From: Symsagittifera roscoffensis
Taxonomy: Eukaryota > Xenacoelomorpha > Acoela > Convolutidae
Length of the DNA stretch: 64,000 bases
Direction: 5' to 3'
Assembly: GCF_963678635.1 (NCBI RefSeq)
Contig: NC_087066.1
Coordinates: 55,074,312-55,138,311, forward strand
Shown: positions 52,936 through 61,386 of the stretch, piece after piece
Layout: every line of letters begins with the position of its first letter
Position numbering within the stretch: position 1 is the first letter of the stretch
Translations under genes and position numbers: made by a program
Notes under the pieces: model-generated
The model's database searches: none
The model's input: the letters and a program-made list of their open reading frames with translations, nothing else
What the model was told of the DNA's origin: nothing

Positions 52936-53540
52936 CAAAAAGCCTGTTCAAGAATAATTTCGCAAAAAATTGACTGGGATTTTTTTTTTAAAAATTTGAA
53001 TAGACCAAGAGCAACTAATGTGCGCTATCTTCCATGATTTTATTGTATCCTGGTTTCAAGGTTTATACCAATTTTTCCAGGTTTGAAAACGCCACCTTCT
53101 ACCAAAGGGCCCTAAAATTTTTGAAACGCGTAAAATTGTTAGAAACAGCTGAGTTAAGTAGAGTTTTCTTGCAATTCAATTTTAACGCTTAGAGTAGTTC
53201 ACTAATGATGAACAGATTTTTTCCGTCGCATATTGGTGAAAAAATTCTCTCCGTTTCAAAACTTAGTGCAGAATGTAAAAACTGGCTTCCTCAGACCCGT
53301 ATAACAACTCGTAAGTCCCTGAAACCGAACTTGAATGCTTTCATGTAGGGTAGCTTTGATCATTTACTCTTAGTTTTTGTAAAAAACGAATAATTCACTA
53401 ATTTAGCGCTTTTTTCCGGTTCAAAAAATATCGATAGCGATTTGTGGGGGGATCAAAATATCACTATTGTGACCCTAAAAAACGGTCTGCTCACTGGGTT
53501 TTTCACTGAAAAACGGTAAACGAGTTTTACTATAGGCTGT
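52936..53540. other. No feature identified
   Basis: AT-rich sequence with short frames only. Homology to copy B of the Penelope-like element ends near 52,935, and homology to the non-coding LTR element begins near 53,541. Confidence 0.4.
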
Positions 53541-54352
53541 ATAAATAGTAATACTAATAAAATTATACCCCTCCGGGTTTGTTCAATATCCGATTTAAGG
53601 TGCTTAACTCGGGGAAATTCGCATTTCGGTGGAGGGTCAATTCAGTGCAGTCACTGTGGAGCCCCCCACAGAATGGTATCTTAATTTCTGTACCAAAAGG
53701 CATACAAAACTTGTTAACGATACCCAACAGTCGATTTGTGTTGTCCTTGAGCCCCTTCTTGTTGCTCCTTGCACTGCTTGCCGGATCAGTCTTCTGCTCT
53801 AATCCCGAGACCCTTCCGGATTGAGCGCAAAATAGCATTAACGTTCTTAAATACTCAAATAACACTCCAGTACAAGCACCAAAAACGGGCCACAATTTTG
53901 ATCGTTACAAATTTGAATGATATAAATTACTGTAGCAACAAAATATCTAACAACACCAAACGGGAGGGTTGGATCCCATCTCGTCTGGGGGGATGATTTC
54001 TACTGGTTTTAATTTTTTTTACTGTTTTTGGTTTTTTCTTAGGTACTATACTACTTTTCGTTTGGTTTCTTGTATATCCTTAAGTCGTTTTGGTCAAATG
54101 CTTCTCAGGGAACGACGGGACGGCCAATCCCCCCACACTTCCTGGTACGCGAATTTCCGGTCCTAACTAGGTTAAAAAAGCTAGTTTCGGGAATCCGTAA
54201 GGCTTCCGCATTCCAAACTACCCTTCCGCCCCTGTGCTATCGGCCTTATTTAGAGCATGCGCTCGGCGCGGAGTGCTCGTTAACGGTTCTGCCAGTCATG
54301 ATGTTTAAAAAAATAACACCCAGGAGCGCCATAAAAACATGTATGTAATATT
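53541..54352 (+). mobile_element. Internal 3' region of a non-coding LTR element (copy 2)
   Basis: It aligns with the reverse complement of 11,339-12,180 over several blocks: 'aataaaattata', 'cttaactcgg', 'aacgatacccaacagtcg', 'cattaacgttcttaaatactcaaat', a T-rich block, 'taactaggttaaaaaagcta' and 'caggagcgccataaaaaca'. It ends at the LTR start at 54,353. No conserved reading frame, so it was probably mobilised by another element's enzymes. Confidence 0.6.
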
Positions 54353-54782
54353 CGCCCGGAAGTACATATCGACGGAAAATAAAGCTAGGTTCTGAAACGA
54401 CTGGCTAGCGTCTAAACACAGCTCTATATGCTTTTCACCGTCTTTGTCAAAGCCAGTTCTCTTGGTGGTCTTTTTAACATCGGATCGACAAAAACGTTAC
54501 TGTTTCCAGCTTCGATCAGAACGCTCTAATTAACTTAATTACAAATAGTGACACATGGCTGGGTCTTAGTATCCACAGATCACGAAGTCTCCTAAAAAAA
54601 GGGCGACTACAAAGCTAAAAATTCACAAAACCAGAGAGTTACAGCTTTCTCCCGAGACCCCTCCTGATTCTGGAATCTGGGCAAATAAAACTCTTATTTC
54701 TCCCGGAAGGCTGGACACGTTGTCCCAATAATACCCTTCATGGTTCTCGGGATGCGTGTTGTAATGATTGTAGCGGCACAAT
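54353..54782 (+). repeat. Related LTR, right end approximate
   Basis: It begins TGTAATATTCGCCCGG and shares blocks with the 878-bp LTR in order: 'actggc.agcgtc', 'ttttcaccgtct', 'gccagtt', 'ggtct', 'gatcag' and 'acatggctgggtct'. It is strongly diverged and shorter. A possible end is 'agcggcaca' at about 54,778; this limit is a guess. Confidence 0.45.
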
Positions 54783-55104
54783 CGTTTCAACTCGGAATGG
54801 TCTTCTCTTATTTATTTTCTACTTCAATCTCAATCTGTATCTCAATCCGTTCACCGTTTTTCTCAACGAAATCTGTTGTTGTGTCTTTCGACGTTTCAGT
54901 TGTTGCGAAATCTCAAATTGTCACATGTCGTTCATGCTCAAATCGAAGTTTTACAAATCAGCATGTTAGGCCAATTTAACCATTCCTGATTCGTTAAACT
55001 GAGCATTTAACACCGTTAACTCGTAAAAACCATCAATCTTCTCAGTCAGTTGTAACAATAAAAATTCGAATCCAGTTTGCATTTTGACACATTTTGGTCG
55101 AATG

Positions 55105-55863
55105 TCACATATTTTCTCGTATTTTCAGTCATGGCGAGAAACTTGAGCATGAGAGGCTCAATTCGAATTTTTTAAAAATTTTCTATTCACCCAAAATTAA
55201 GACTAAACGTTAATCAGGGTCAAACTTCCAAATATGACCGACTGGCACAGAACAGATTTGAATGTTGTGGGTGCAATTCCATCTATGTTGGCCAGACGGT
55301 CCGACATCTCTTCACAAGGATTGAGAACACCAAAGAAGGATACCTTAAGTTAGTTACATTAGAGGTGCTGCACATTAGGAAAGATAGACCGGCAATTCAC
55401 ATGCGCGACGAGTTAAGAATTAGGGAGTTGACACAGGGGCTTTAGTTCCAGAATCAAAAAATTTTGGCCAAAACTATAAATATTGAAATAACTTACATGT
55501 TAGCATGAAATTAGCGACAAAACAAAATTGTAACAAAAAATTTCTAGATAATATTTGTTACATAATTTCAGTAACATTTGTAAAGTTGTGATTGGTCGAT
55601 TTTTTTAAAAGTTTTGAAAAAATGATATGTATGACACTATATGATCTTTGATCATTTTGTACAGATAGAATTTAGATTTTTAAAACCTGAAGATGCACAA
55701 ACATGTGCGAAAACGTTTGTTTGAATTTATAATTTTAGCGCATACTCAAACTAATCATCTCCTTTTCATCATTATCATATCCTTATCTAGAGTTTTCAAA
55801 GGATTTTGCCTGGATAATGTGATGAAGGGACTCCTGACCTCGTGATGAAGGGACTCCTGACCT
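55105..55863 (+). mobile_element. Penelope-like element 3' end (copy B), left part
   Basis: One open frame at 55,255-55,443 reads RFECCGCNSIYVGQTVRHLF, TRIENTKEG, VTLEVLHIRKDRPAIHM and ELRIRELTQGL, then TAG. It contains the GIY-YIG core and C-terminal block, with the middle deleted. The downstream sequence matches copy A to about 55,840, where the CR1-like element interrupts it; the rest resumes at 59,641. At the junction a 22-bp direct repeat 'gtgatgaagggactcctgacct' is present (55,819-55,840 and 55,842-55,863); copy A has it once. Confidence 0.7.
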
Positions 55864-55887
55864 TAATAAATAGTTTCATATAACGTA

Positions 55888-56718
55888 ATGCCTGAGACGA
55901 GGAATAGATTGGCATCCAAACAGAGTGATTGCTGCACTGTTTGTACCAAACCAAATGGAGAAAACTGGATTCAGTGTGAGAGCTGCCAAAGATGGACTCA
56001 CGGTGGGTGTGCTGGATACTCGAACGACGAGTACAAATTCTTGGCGAGGGCCAAAAATGTGATGTTTTTCTGTGACACATGCCTTCCATCAGCACAATGC
56101 AACTTACTGAAAAACAACTTCTCCGCAGAGGTCACCAAGGAAATTGCAGACTTGAAGGCCACAGTGGAGAGTGTTAAGTCTGCTGTAACGGCACTGACAC
56201 CAACTGCCATAGAACCCGAAGCTAAGTATTCTTCAATTGTGAAAAATAATGCTGAATATTCACTAGAGTTAAGGTTCAGCGGTTTGCCTGAAATAAGCGA
56301 TGCCCCTAAAAAACCAAACCGAAAAGAAGTTTTTGAACACGATGAAAAACAGTTATTTGATGTTGTACATTATCTGGGTGTGGGAAAAGAAGATATATCC
56401 GGTTTCCGTAGGCTTGGCAAATACAATTCACAAAATCCTCGAGCAAGGCAAATTCTTGTTAAGTTCTCAAATATTTATACGGTTGATAAAATATTAGCAC
56501 GTGCACCAATGCTTAAAGTTTTCGAACCAACATATAACGATGAGGCCTATCGAGTTTTTGTTTCAAAATCTTTAAACAAAGAAGAGCAAATGAAAGAGCG
56601 AACAATTCTGAAAAAAAGAAGAGAGTTATTAGATACAAACCAACATGATCCAAAGAACATTCATATCAAAAATGGAATTTTGTATTTAAATAACCAAGCA
56701 GTAGTAATTGATGAGTGA
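55888..56718 (+). CDS. ORF1 with PHD finger (CR1-like element)
   Basis: 276 codons from ATG 55,888. Residues 16-65 form a C4HC3 PHD-type zinc finger: C16-x2-C19, C30-x2-C33, H38-x2-C41, C62-x2-C65. Next come a helical region (about 75-105, KEIADLKATVESVKSAV), an RRM-like segment with LELRFSGLPEI and GFRRLGKY, and a basic helix (KEEQMKERTILKKRRELL). PHD domains in ORF1 are documented for CR1-like elements. ORF1 proteins bind element RNA; the PHD finger might read histone tails at target chromatin (inference). It ends in TGA with CTAG following, in frame with ORF2. Confidence 0.9.
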   Translation: MPETRNRLASKQSDCCTVCTKPNGENWIQCESCQRWTHGGCAGYSNDEYKFLARAKNVMFFCDTCLPSAQCNLLKNNFSAEVTKEIADLKATVESVKSAVTALTPTAIEPEAKYSSIVKNNAEYSLELRFSGLPEISDAPKKPNRKEVFEHDEKQLFDVVHYLGVGKEDISGFRRLGKYNSQNPRARQILVKFSNIYTVDKILARAPMLKVFEPTYNDEAYRVFVSKSLNKEEQMKERTILKKRRELLDTNQHDPKNIHIKNGILYLNNQAVVIDE

Positions 56719-56748
56719 CTAGAAAATTCAACTGGTGAACTAAGCATG
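56716..56748 (+). promoter_or_regulatory. Candidate UGA-CUAG stop-readthrough site joining ORF1 and ORF2
   Basis: The ORF1 stop at 56,716-56,718 reads GAG-TGA-CTA-GAA. The same frame runs without another stop through nine further codons to the ATG at 56,746 and on through ORF2. UGA followed by CUA(G) is an established leaky-stop context in animal and viral genes. The related element at 44,944-44,936 has TGA-CTA-ATG at the same place, also in frame. Confidence 0.55.
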
Positions 56749-59568
56749 TTGTGTTATAACATTAGAAGTTTATATAAATCGGATCGAAGGAGAATTTTTT
56801 CGAATTTTCTGCTAGTAAATGCTGTTGATATTGTATGTATATCAGAAACATGGCTCACAGACGATATTGCAGAAGGCGAACTTTTTATACCTCAATATCA
56901 ATGTTTTTTATCGAATAGAAAAGCAAAATCCGGAACAACAGAACACGGTGGGACTATGATTTGCGTGAAAAATGAAATCAACTCTGAGCAAATTAAATTG
57001 AATCTTGAAGATAATGGTTCAGTAACTGCATGCCTGATTTGTTTATGCAAAAAGAAAATACTTATTGTTTGCTGTTATTTACCACCCTCAAACAGTACTT
57101 ACGCTTACATGAACGCTGATATTGAAAACTTGTTTAAATATTTGCAAAAAATCAAAAATAATTTTGATGAAGTAATAATATACGGGGATTTCAATTTCCC
57201 AACAATAAACTGGACGAGTCTTTCATCTGCTGTTGAGCAAGAAAATATTTTTCTCGATATAATTGATCGATATTGTTTGCAACAAAAAATCTCGTTCCAA
57301 ACTGCTGCAACTGGTATTCTAGATTTGATTTTAGTGGGAAAAAACATACAGATAGTGAATATTGAAGACATTCAAAGGGATAACTATTTTAGCAAACTCT
57401 CGAATCATTTCCCTATCAAAGTTAAGTTTAACGTTGAAATATCGTCCTTGTTGCAGCGAAATTGCTGCAAAGATTTGATCTATAGCTACTGTAAAGGCGA
57501 TTTTGGAAAACTACGAGAAACGTTGAATAAAACGAAATTCGAACCTTTCTGTTGGTCGAATCCTAATAAAGTTCTGGAATTATGGTATAGCTGGCTCAAT
57601 ACCGCAATATCTCAGAATGTACCAAGGAGAACAGCGCACAGAATGTCGCTACCACCGTGGATTACGCAAAAAACATCGCATTACATTAAGTGCCTTAAAA
57701 CTGCGCGGAAGAATTTTCCAGAATTTCATGACCAGGTCATAGCATTAGCTGATTTAGTTGATACCAGTGCAGAAACTGACAAAGTTGAATACGAACAAGA
57801 GCTGGCTGCAGAACGAGCATCGTCAAAATTGTTCAAGTATTTCAAAGCATTTAGGAAGTCAAATCTCCCGCGGAAAATGTTTTACGAGTCTGTCTCGGAG
57901 GAGAAAGACAAGGGTAAATCAGAACTATTTTCTATCTTCTTCTCTTCCGTGTATACAAAATCGACAAAATTTATTGAAGGGTGTAATGGAAAAGAATGCG
58001 TAAAATCGATTACCACTGTAAATTTTTTCGAAAAGGAAGTAATTGAAATTTGCATGAACTTGGACATAAACAAGAGTAAAGGACCCGATGAAATTCCACC
58101 AATAGTGTATAAAAAATTGTGCATTACTCTTTCTCATTCTCTTTCACAGTTATTCAGAAAAATTTTCCAAACAGCCATTTTTCCAAACGATTGGAAACAA
58201 GCAATTATAAGTCCATTATTTAAAAAAGGCGATAAATGCCAAGTTACAAATTACAGACCGGTATCTCTGTTATCAATAGCTTCGAAAATTTTAGAAAGGA
58301 TTATTTTTAGACGACTTTACGATCATTACCATTCTTTTTTTCACGCAGTTCAGTTCGGCTTTAGGAAAAGACGATCAACGATTCTCCAATTGATAATCTT
58401 TTTGCAAAAAGTGTACCAGGGCATTGAAAGTCAACATGATGTTGACATAATCTTTACTGACTACAGTAAAGCTTTTGACAGAGTGGATCATGGTATGCTT
58501 TTGAAAAAACTTTTTGAAACGGGCATCAGAAACAAGCTACTGAAACTAATCGAATCATACTTGACAAATCGAGTACAAGTCGTGCGTATAAATGGAGTAA
58601 ACTCGTCACCAATACAAGTTACTAGCGGTGTCCCGCAAGGGAGTATTTTGGGCCCCATACTTTTTCTGGTTTTTGTTAACGACCTCCCGAAAATGTGCGA
58701 TCAATTGTTTCCCCTACTTTTTGCCGATGACGCCAAATTTCTCAGCGTGGGTTTAAGCACAATAGATATTCAAAGTGATTTAAATGCGTTGTATGACTGG
58801 ACCGTTAGAAACAACATGCCCTTCAATATGGATAAATGCTGCCTAATTAAAATGTCCAAAAACGAAAAACGTTTGCTTTTTGGAAACGAATTGATTAAAA
58901 CAGAGGAAACTCAATCTGATTTGGGGCTCATGCTTTCCTGTGACTTAAAATGGAATTTGCATATAAATAAGGTTTGCTGCAAAGCAATTCGTGTTTTTCA
59001 CATGATAAAAAGAAGCGTATCGAATCTTGGACAAAAAGCTAAACTGGATTTGTATAAATCTATGATCGTACCAATACTCACGTACGCAAATCCATGTTAT
59101 GGATTAAGTAAATACATTATTACGGAGCTTGAAAATGTACAAAGGCGTATAGTTAAATGGATAATTCCGCATATGGATTCGTACAAAGATCGGTTAATCG
59201 AAATTTCACTATTGCCACTGCCAATGTATATACAGATCAACAACCTTTTGTTGCTGTCAAAAATTTTATGGAAAATTTATGATGTTGACATGTTGAAAGT
59301 TCCATCGTATTCCTGTTCCTCGCGCGGTTGTATGTTTCAGCTCGAGAGGCCGAAAAAGAAATTTTTGGAGGACGAATTCTTTTACCAAACATGTCGGCTA
59401 GCGAATGTGATCAAAATTGACGTGAGAGAAACAAGCAGACTGAAGAAGCGAATATTGTGGTTATTTTGGAGAAAATTTGAGAAGGACTACGAACAAATGA
59501 ACAAGTGCACATGGAGAATTGCTTGCGATTGCACAATGAATGACTGTAGAAGCAAAACTTCACTATAG
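56746..59568 (+). CDS. ORF2: EEP endonuclease and reverse transcriptase (CR1-like element)
   Basis: 940 codons. The N-terminal apurinic-like endonuclease has LCYNIRSLYKSDRR, CISETWLTDD, GGTMICVKNE, IYGDFNFPTINW and LSNHFPIK (the terminal SDH-type motif appears as SNH). RT begins about residue 430: GPDEIPPIVYKKL, YRPVSLLSIASKILER, DYSKAFDRVDHGML (first Asp), SGVPQGSILGPILFL and LLFADDAKFL (catalytic pair). The C-terminus has VQRRIVKWIIP and a Cys-rich end (WRIACDCTMNDCR). All catalytic motifs are intact. It nicks target DNA and copies the RNA in place. ORF1 lies directly upstream in the same frame. Confidence 0.92.
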   Translation: MLCYNIRSLYKSDRRRIFSNFLLVNAVDIVCISETWLTDDIAEGELFIPQYQCFLSNRKAKSGTTEHGGTMICVKNEINSEQIKLNLEDNGSVTACLICLCKKKILIVCCYLPPSNSTYAYMNADIENLFKYLQKIKNNFDEVIIYGDFNFPTINWTSLSSAVEQENIFLDIIDRYCLQQKISFQTAATGILDLILVGKNIQIVNIEDIQRDNYFSKLSNHFPIKVKFNVEISSLLQRNCCKDLIYSYCKGDFGKLRETLNKTKFEPFCWSNPNKVLELWYSWLNTAISQNVPRRTAHRMSLPPWITQKTSHYIKCLKTARKNFPEFHDQVIALADLVDTSAETDKVEYEQELAAERASSKLFKYFKAFRKSNLPRKMFYESVSEEKDKGKSELFSIFFSSVYTKSTKFIEGCNGKECVKSITTVNFFEKEVIEICMNLDINKSKGPDEIPPIVYKKLCITLSHSLSQLFRKIFQTAIFPNDWKQAIISPLFKKGDKCQVTNYRPVSLLSIASKILERIIFRRLYDHYHSFFHAVQFGFRKRRSTILQLIIFLQKVYQGIESQHDVDIIFTDYSKAFDRVDHGMLLKKLFETGIRNKLLKLIESYLTNRVQVVRINGVNSSPIQVTSGVPQGSILGPILFLVFVNDLPKMCDQLFPLLFADDAKFLSVGLSTIDIQSDLNALYDWTVRNNMPFNMDKCCLIKMSKNEKRLLFGNELIKTEETQSDLGLMLSCDLKWNLHINKVCCKAIRVFHMIKRSVSNLGQKAKLDLYKSMIVPILTYANPCYGLSKYIITELENVQRRIVKWIIPHMDSYKDRLIEISLLPLPMYIQINNLLLLSKILWKIYDVDMLKVPSYSCSSRGCMFQLERPKKKFLEDEFFYQTCRLANVIKIDVRETSRLKKRILWLFWRKFEKDYEQMNKCTWRIACDCTMNDCRSKTSL

Positions 59569-59581
59569 AACGAAAAACTGA

Positions 59582-59640
59582 AAGGGGGAAACCCCTTGTG
59601 CTACGAGCACAAATGCCCTACTACTACTACTACTTACTAC
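59582..59640 (+). other. 3' end signal: twin hairpins and (cta)n tail
   Basis: AAGGGG-GAAA-CCCCTT (59,582-59,597, a GNRA-type loop) is followed immediately by TGTGCT-ACG-AGCACA (59,597-59,611), then 'aaatgccc' and (cta)n. The fragment at 8.4 kb has the same two-hairpin layout with different sequence. Confidence 0.6.
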
Positions 59641-60045
59641 GATACTTTCGACCTTCTGATTAATTTTTTAAAAAAGTGAATTTTTTGGTTCAGTTTCAAG
59701 CTAATAAGGTGAGGCCAAGTAGTCTTACAAAAGCCTATGTAGTCTTAATATGTAGTCAATTTAGGAATCAATATTAAAAAATTTGAAAATTTTCTGAAAA
59801 AAATTTAAAAATTTTTGAAACTTTATAAAATTTGAACTTTATTTCGTTTTTCTATAAAACTTGTTTAAAAATTGCCTTCTTCATTATAAATGCCAAGTAT
59901 GCCTAAGTTTTTTTTTTTTCGTTCAGATCTTTTTATCACGCTCCGCCGAAAAAATGACTTTAATTTGAAAACTTTTTTGTATTCTTTAAGACTATGGACA
60001 AAATAAAGTGAAAATTCAGATATTCCTCTCGTAAAAGCCTTGTAA
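59641..60045 (+). mobile_element. Penelope-like element 3' end (copy B), right part
   Basis: It continues the alignment with copy A (52,380-52,935): 'ccttctgat.aatttttt', 'ttcaagctaataaggtgag', 'aaaagcct.tatagtcttaatatgtagtcaattt' and 'gaaaattca.atattcctctc'. The alignment stops at 60,045, where an LTR begins; in copy A the sequence continues 'gttcaagaataa'. Confidence 0.65.
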
Positions 60046-60704
60046 CATTCGTCTACTGCAGTCACACATGAGGCTTAAGAAAAATAGGCCCTATAACCAC
60101 TGGCTCAAGGGTCAGGGACACTATCTCTTGTGTTTTTCTACCTCAAGAACGGTCGGAGCCAGTTCGGTTCGCTTGTGACATGAGACTACGACCCGTTACA
60201 GCTTAAAGGCTACTACTAAAATATCCCCCCACTCTAGAATTAGAAACGTCCCCATACTTAGGTCTCTAGATACCCAAAATACATGAACGCCGTTAAAAAC
60301 CGGGTTGGAACAATCCGTTAAGTTACTTTTTATTAGACAGTGGAACTTTGATCCATTTCAGATGGATCAACCTAAAACTCGCCTTACCTCAACATAACAA
60401 TTATAAAACACACTCTAGAATTTAAATTAAGTACTCACATTGTAGCACGCTCAAGAACCAGGAAGTAAATAAGTCGGTAAACAACTCAAGAATTAATAAA
60501 GTAACTAATATGAGTTTAATGTTAGTCAGTTTCAACAACAAGAACAAGTTTTTACTCTAGACTGCAAGTTCTCGTGAACCATTGGGACACTCTAGCTGTC
60601 CACCTTTCCACCGAAGGTTCACTCTGGTCCAGTCAAGAATAGTATTCCAATCGTAATAATCCAACTCGAGGGAATGCTCTCGTCTCTGTCACAGATGGGA
60701 CAGC
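60046..60704 (+). repeat. LTR related to the gypsy LTR family, right end approximate
   Basis: It begins TGTAACATTCGTCTACTGCAGTC and matches 51,350-51,415. An internal block near 60,340-60,410 ('gacagtgg.actttgatccatttcagatggatcaac') matches the 878-bp LTR ('gacagttctatattaaatccattggagatggatag'). A possible end 'cagatgggaca' at 60,704 resembles the other LTR's 'ctggcagaatggcaca'. It inserted into copy B of the Penelope-like element. No internal coding region is attached on this side. Confidence 0.5.
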
Positions 60705-61335
60705 TCTACTCTCGATTATTATAGTGATGGAAATTGCGAATAGCAATTTCCTACTGTTTTTTCTTGCGACTTTCCCGCGTGTGTGTCTTAATCGTTCTGA
60801 AATTGTTCTGATTTCTTTTTCTGATTTTCAGTTCTCGCGAGAAAATCGTGCATGACAGGTTCCATTCGAAACTTTGAAAAATTAAATTTCACTCCAAAAT
60901 CAAGTGTTTTTTGCTTCTCTCAAGGTCAAACTTCCAAATATGACCGACTGGCACATACTCCCCGGACTCGAGATCGATGTCCTCATCGCGCGCTGTCTTC
61001 TGCCAGTGAGTCCCAGAAAAACCGAGTGTTGCTCAAGATACAGTGCCAGTGGTCATTTACAGAAGTTTGCAGCAGATTTAAGCTTATCTACACCCCAAAA
61101 TTCACAGCCATTTAAAATTTTCACACTATTGCTAAACAGCAACCAAAATCTGCATACACCTGCACCCTTGAATTTTCGCTTTTCAAGCCAATCATTTTAA
61201 AATCTCTTTTGTCCTATTCAATCAGGAAATTGTCATGCAGCATTTTCGATTTATATAATAAATATAGTATATTAGTAACAATATTTGCTTTGTTAAAATT
61301 TCTTTTTCGTGAATCCAAGTTTCACTCAGATCCAC
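60705..61335. other. Intervening region with a splice-acceptor-like module; possible LTR of the right-edge element
   Basis: It holds a perfect hairpin at 60,729-60,751 (GGAAATTGC-GAATA-GCAATTTCC). At 60,805-60,955 lies a third copy of the module found upstream of both Penelope-like fragments ('ctgattttcag', 'attcgaa.ctttgaaaaatt', 'tccaaatatgaccgactggcaca'). The part toward 61,335 may be the 3' LTR of the minus-strand giant element whose polypurine tract is at 61,342-61,357; its far limit is unknown. Confidence 0.35.
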
Positions 61336-61341
61336 GCTCAA

Positions 61342-61357
61342 GCCCCCCTTCCCTCTC
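61342..61357 (-). other. Polypurine tract of the right-edge giant element
   Basis: Minus strand GAGAGGGAAGGGGGGC, located about 30 bp after the stop codon of the 867-codon gene and followed by TTGAGCG. The plus-strand giant element has GAGAGGGAGAGAATGAG... followed by CTTGATTG at the equivalent place. Confidence 0.6.
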
Positions 61358-61386
61358 AAGACTCAAGATCCATCCGATTTGCCCAT

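Larger units (their letters stand above)
55864..59640 (+). mobile_element. CR1-like non-LTR retrotransposon, apparently intact coding
   Basis: Comparison with the uninterrupted copy A (52,320-52,380) defines the insert: left flank ends near 55,863 and right flank resumes around 'ttactacgat' at 59,631-59,641. Both ORFs are unbroken (55,888-56,718 and 56,746-59,568). The 5' UTR is only about 24 bp, so slight 5' truncation is likely. The 3' end has twin hairpins and a (cta)n tail instead of poly(A), as in CR1/L2-like elements. It is the youngest-looking element in the window. Confidence 0.85.

Noticed and set aside
60046-60704. Target-site duplication around this LTR
   Set aside because: The 5-base flanks I tried (agcct and gctct) do not match, and the right end is uncertain, so no duplication is claimed.
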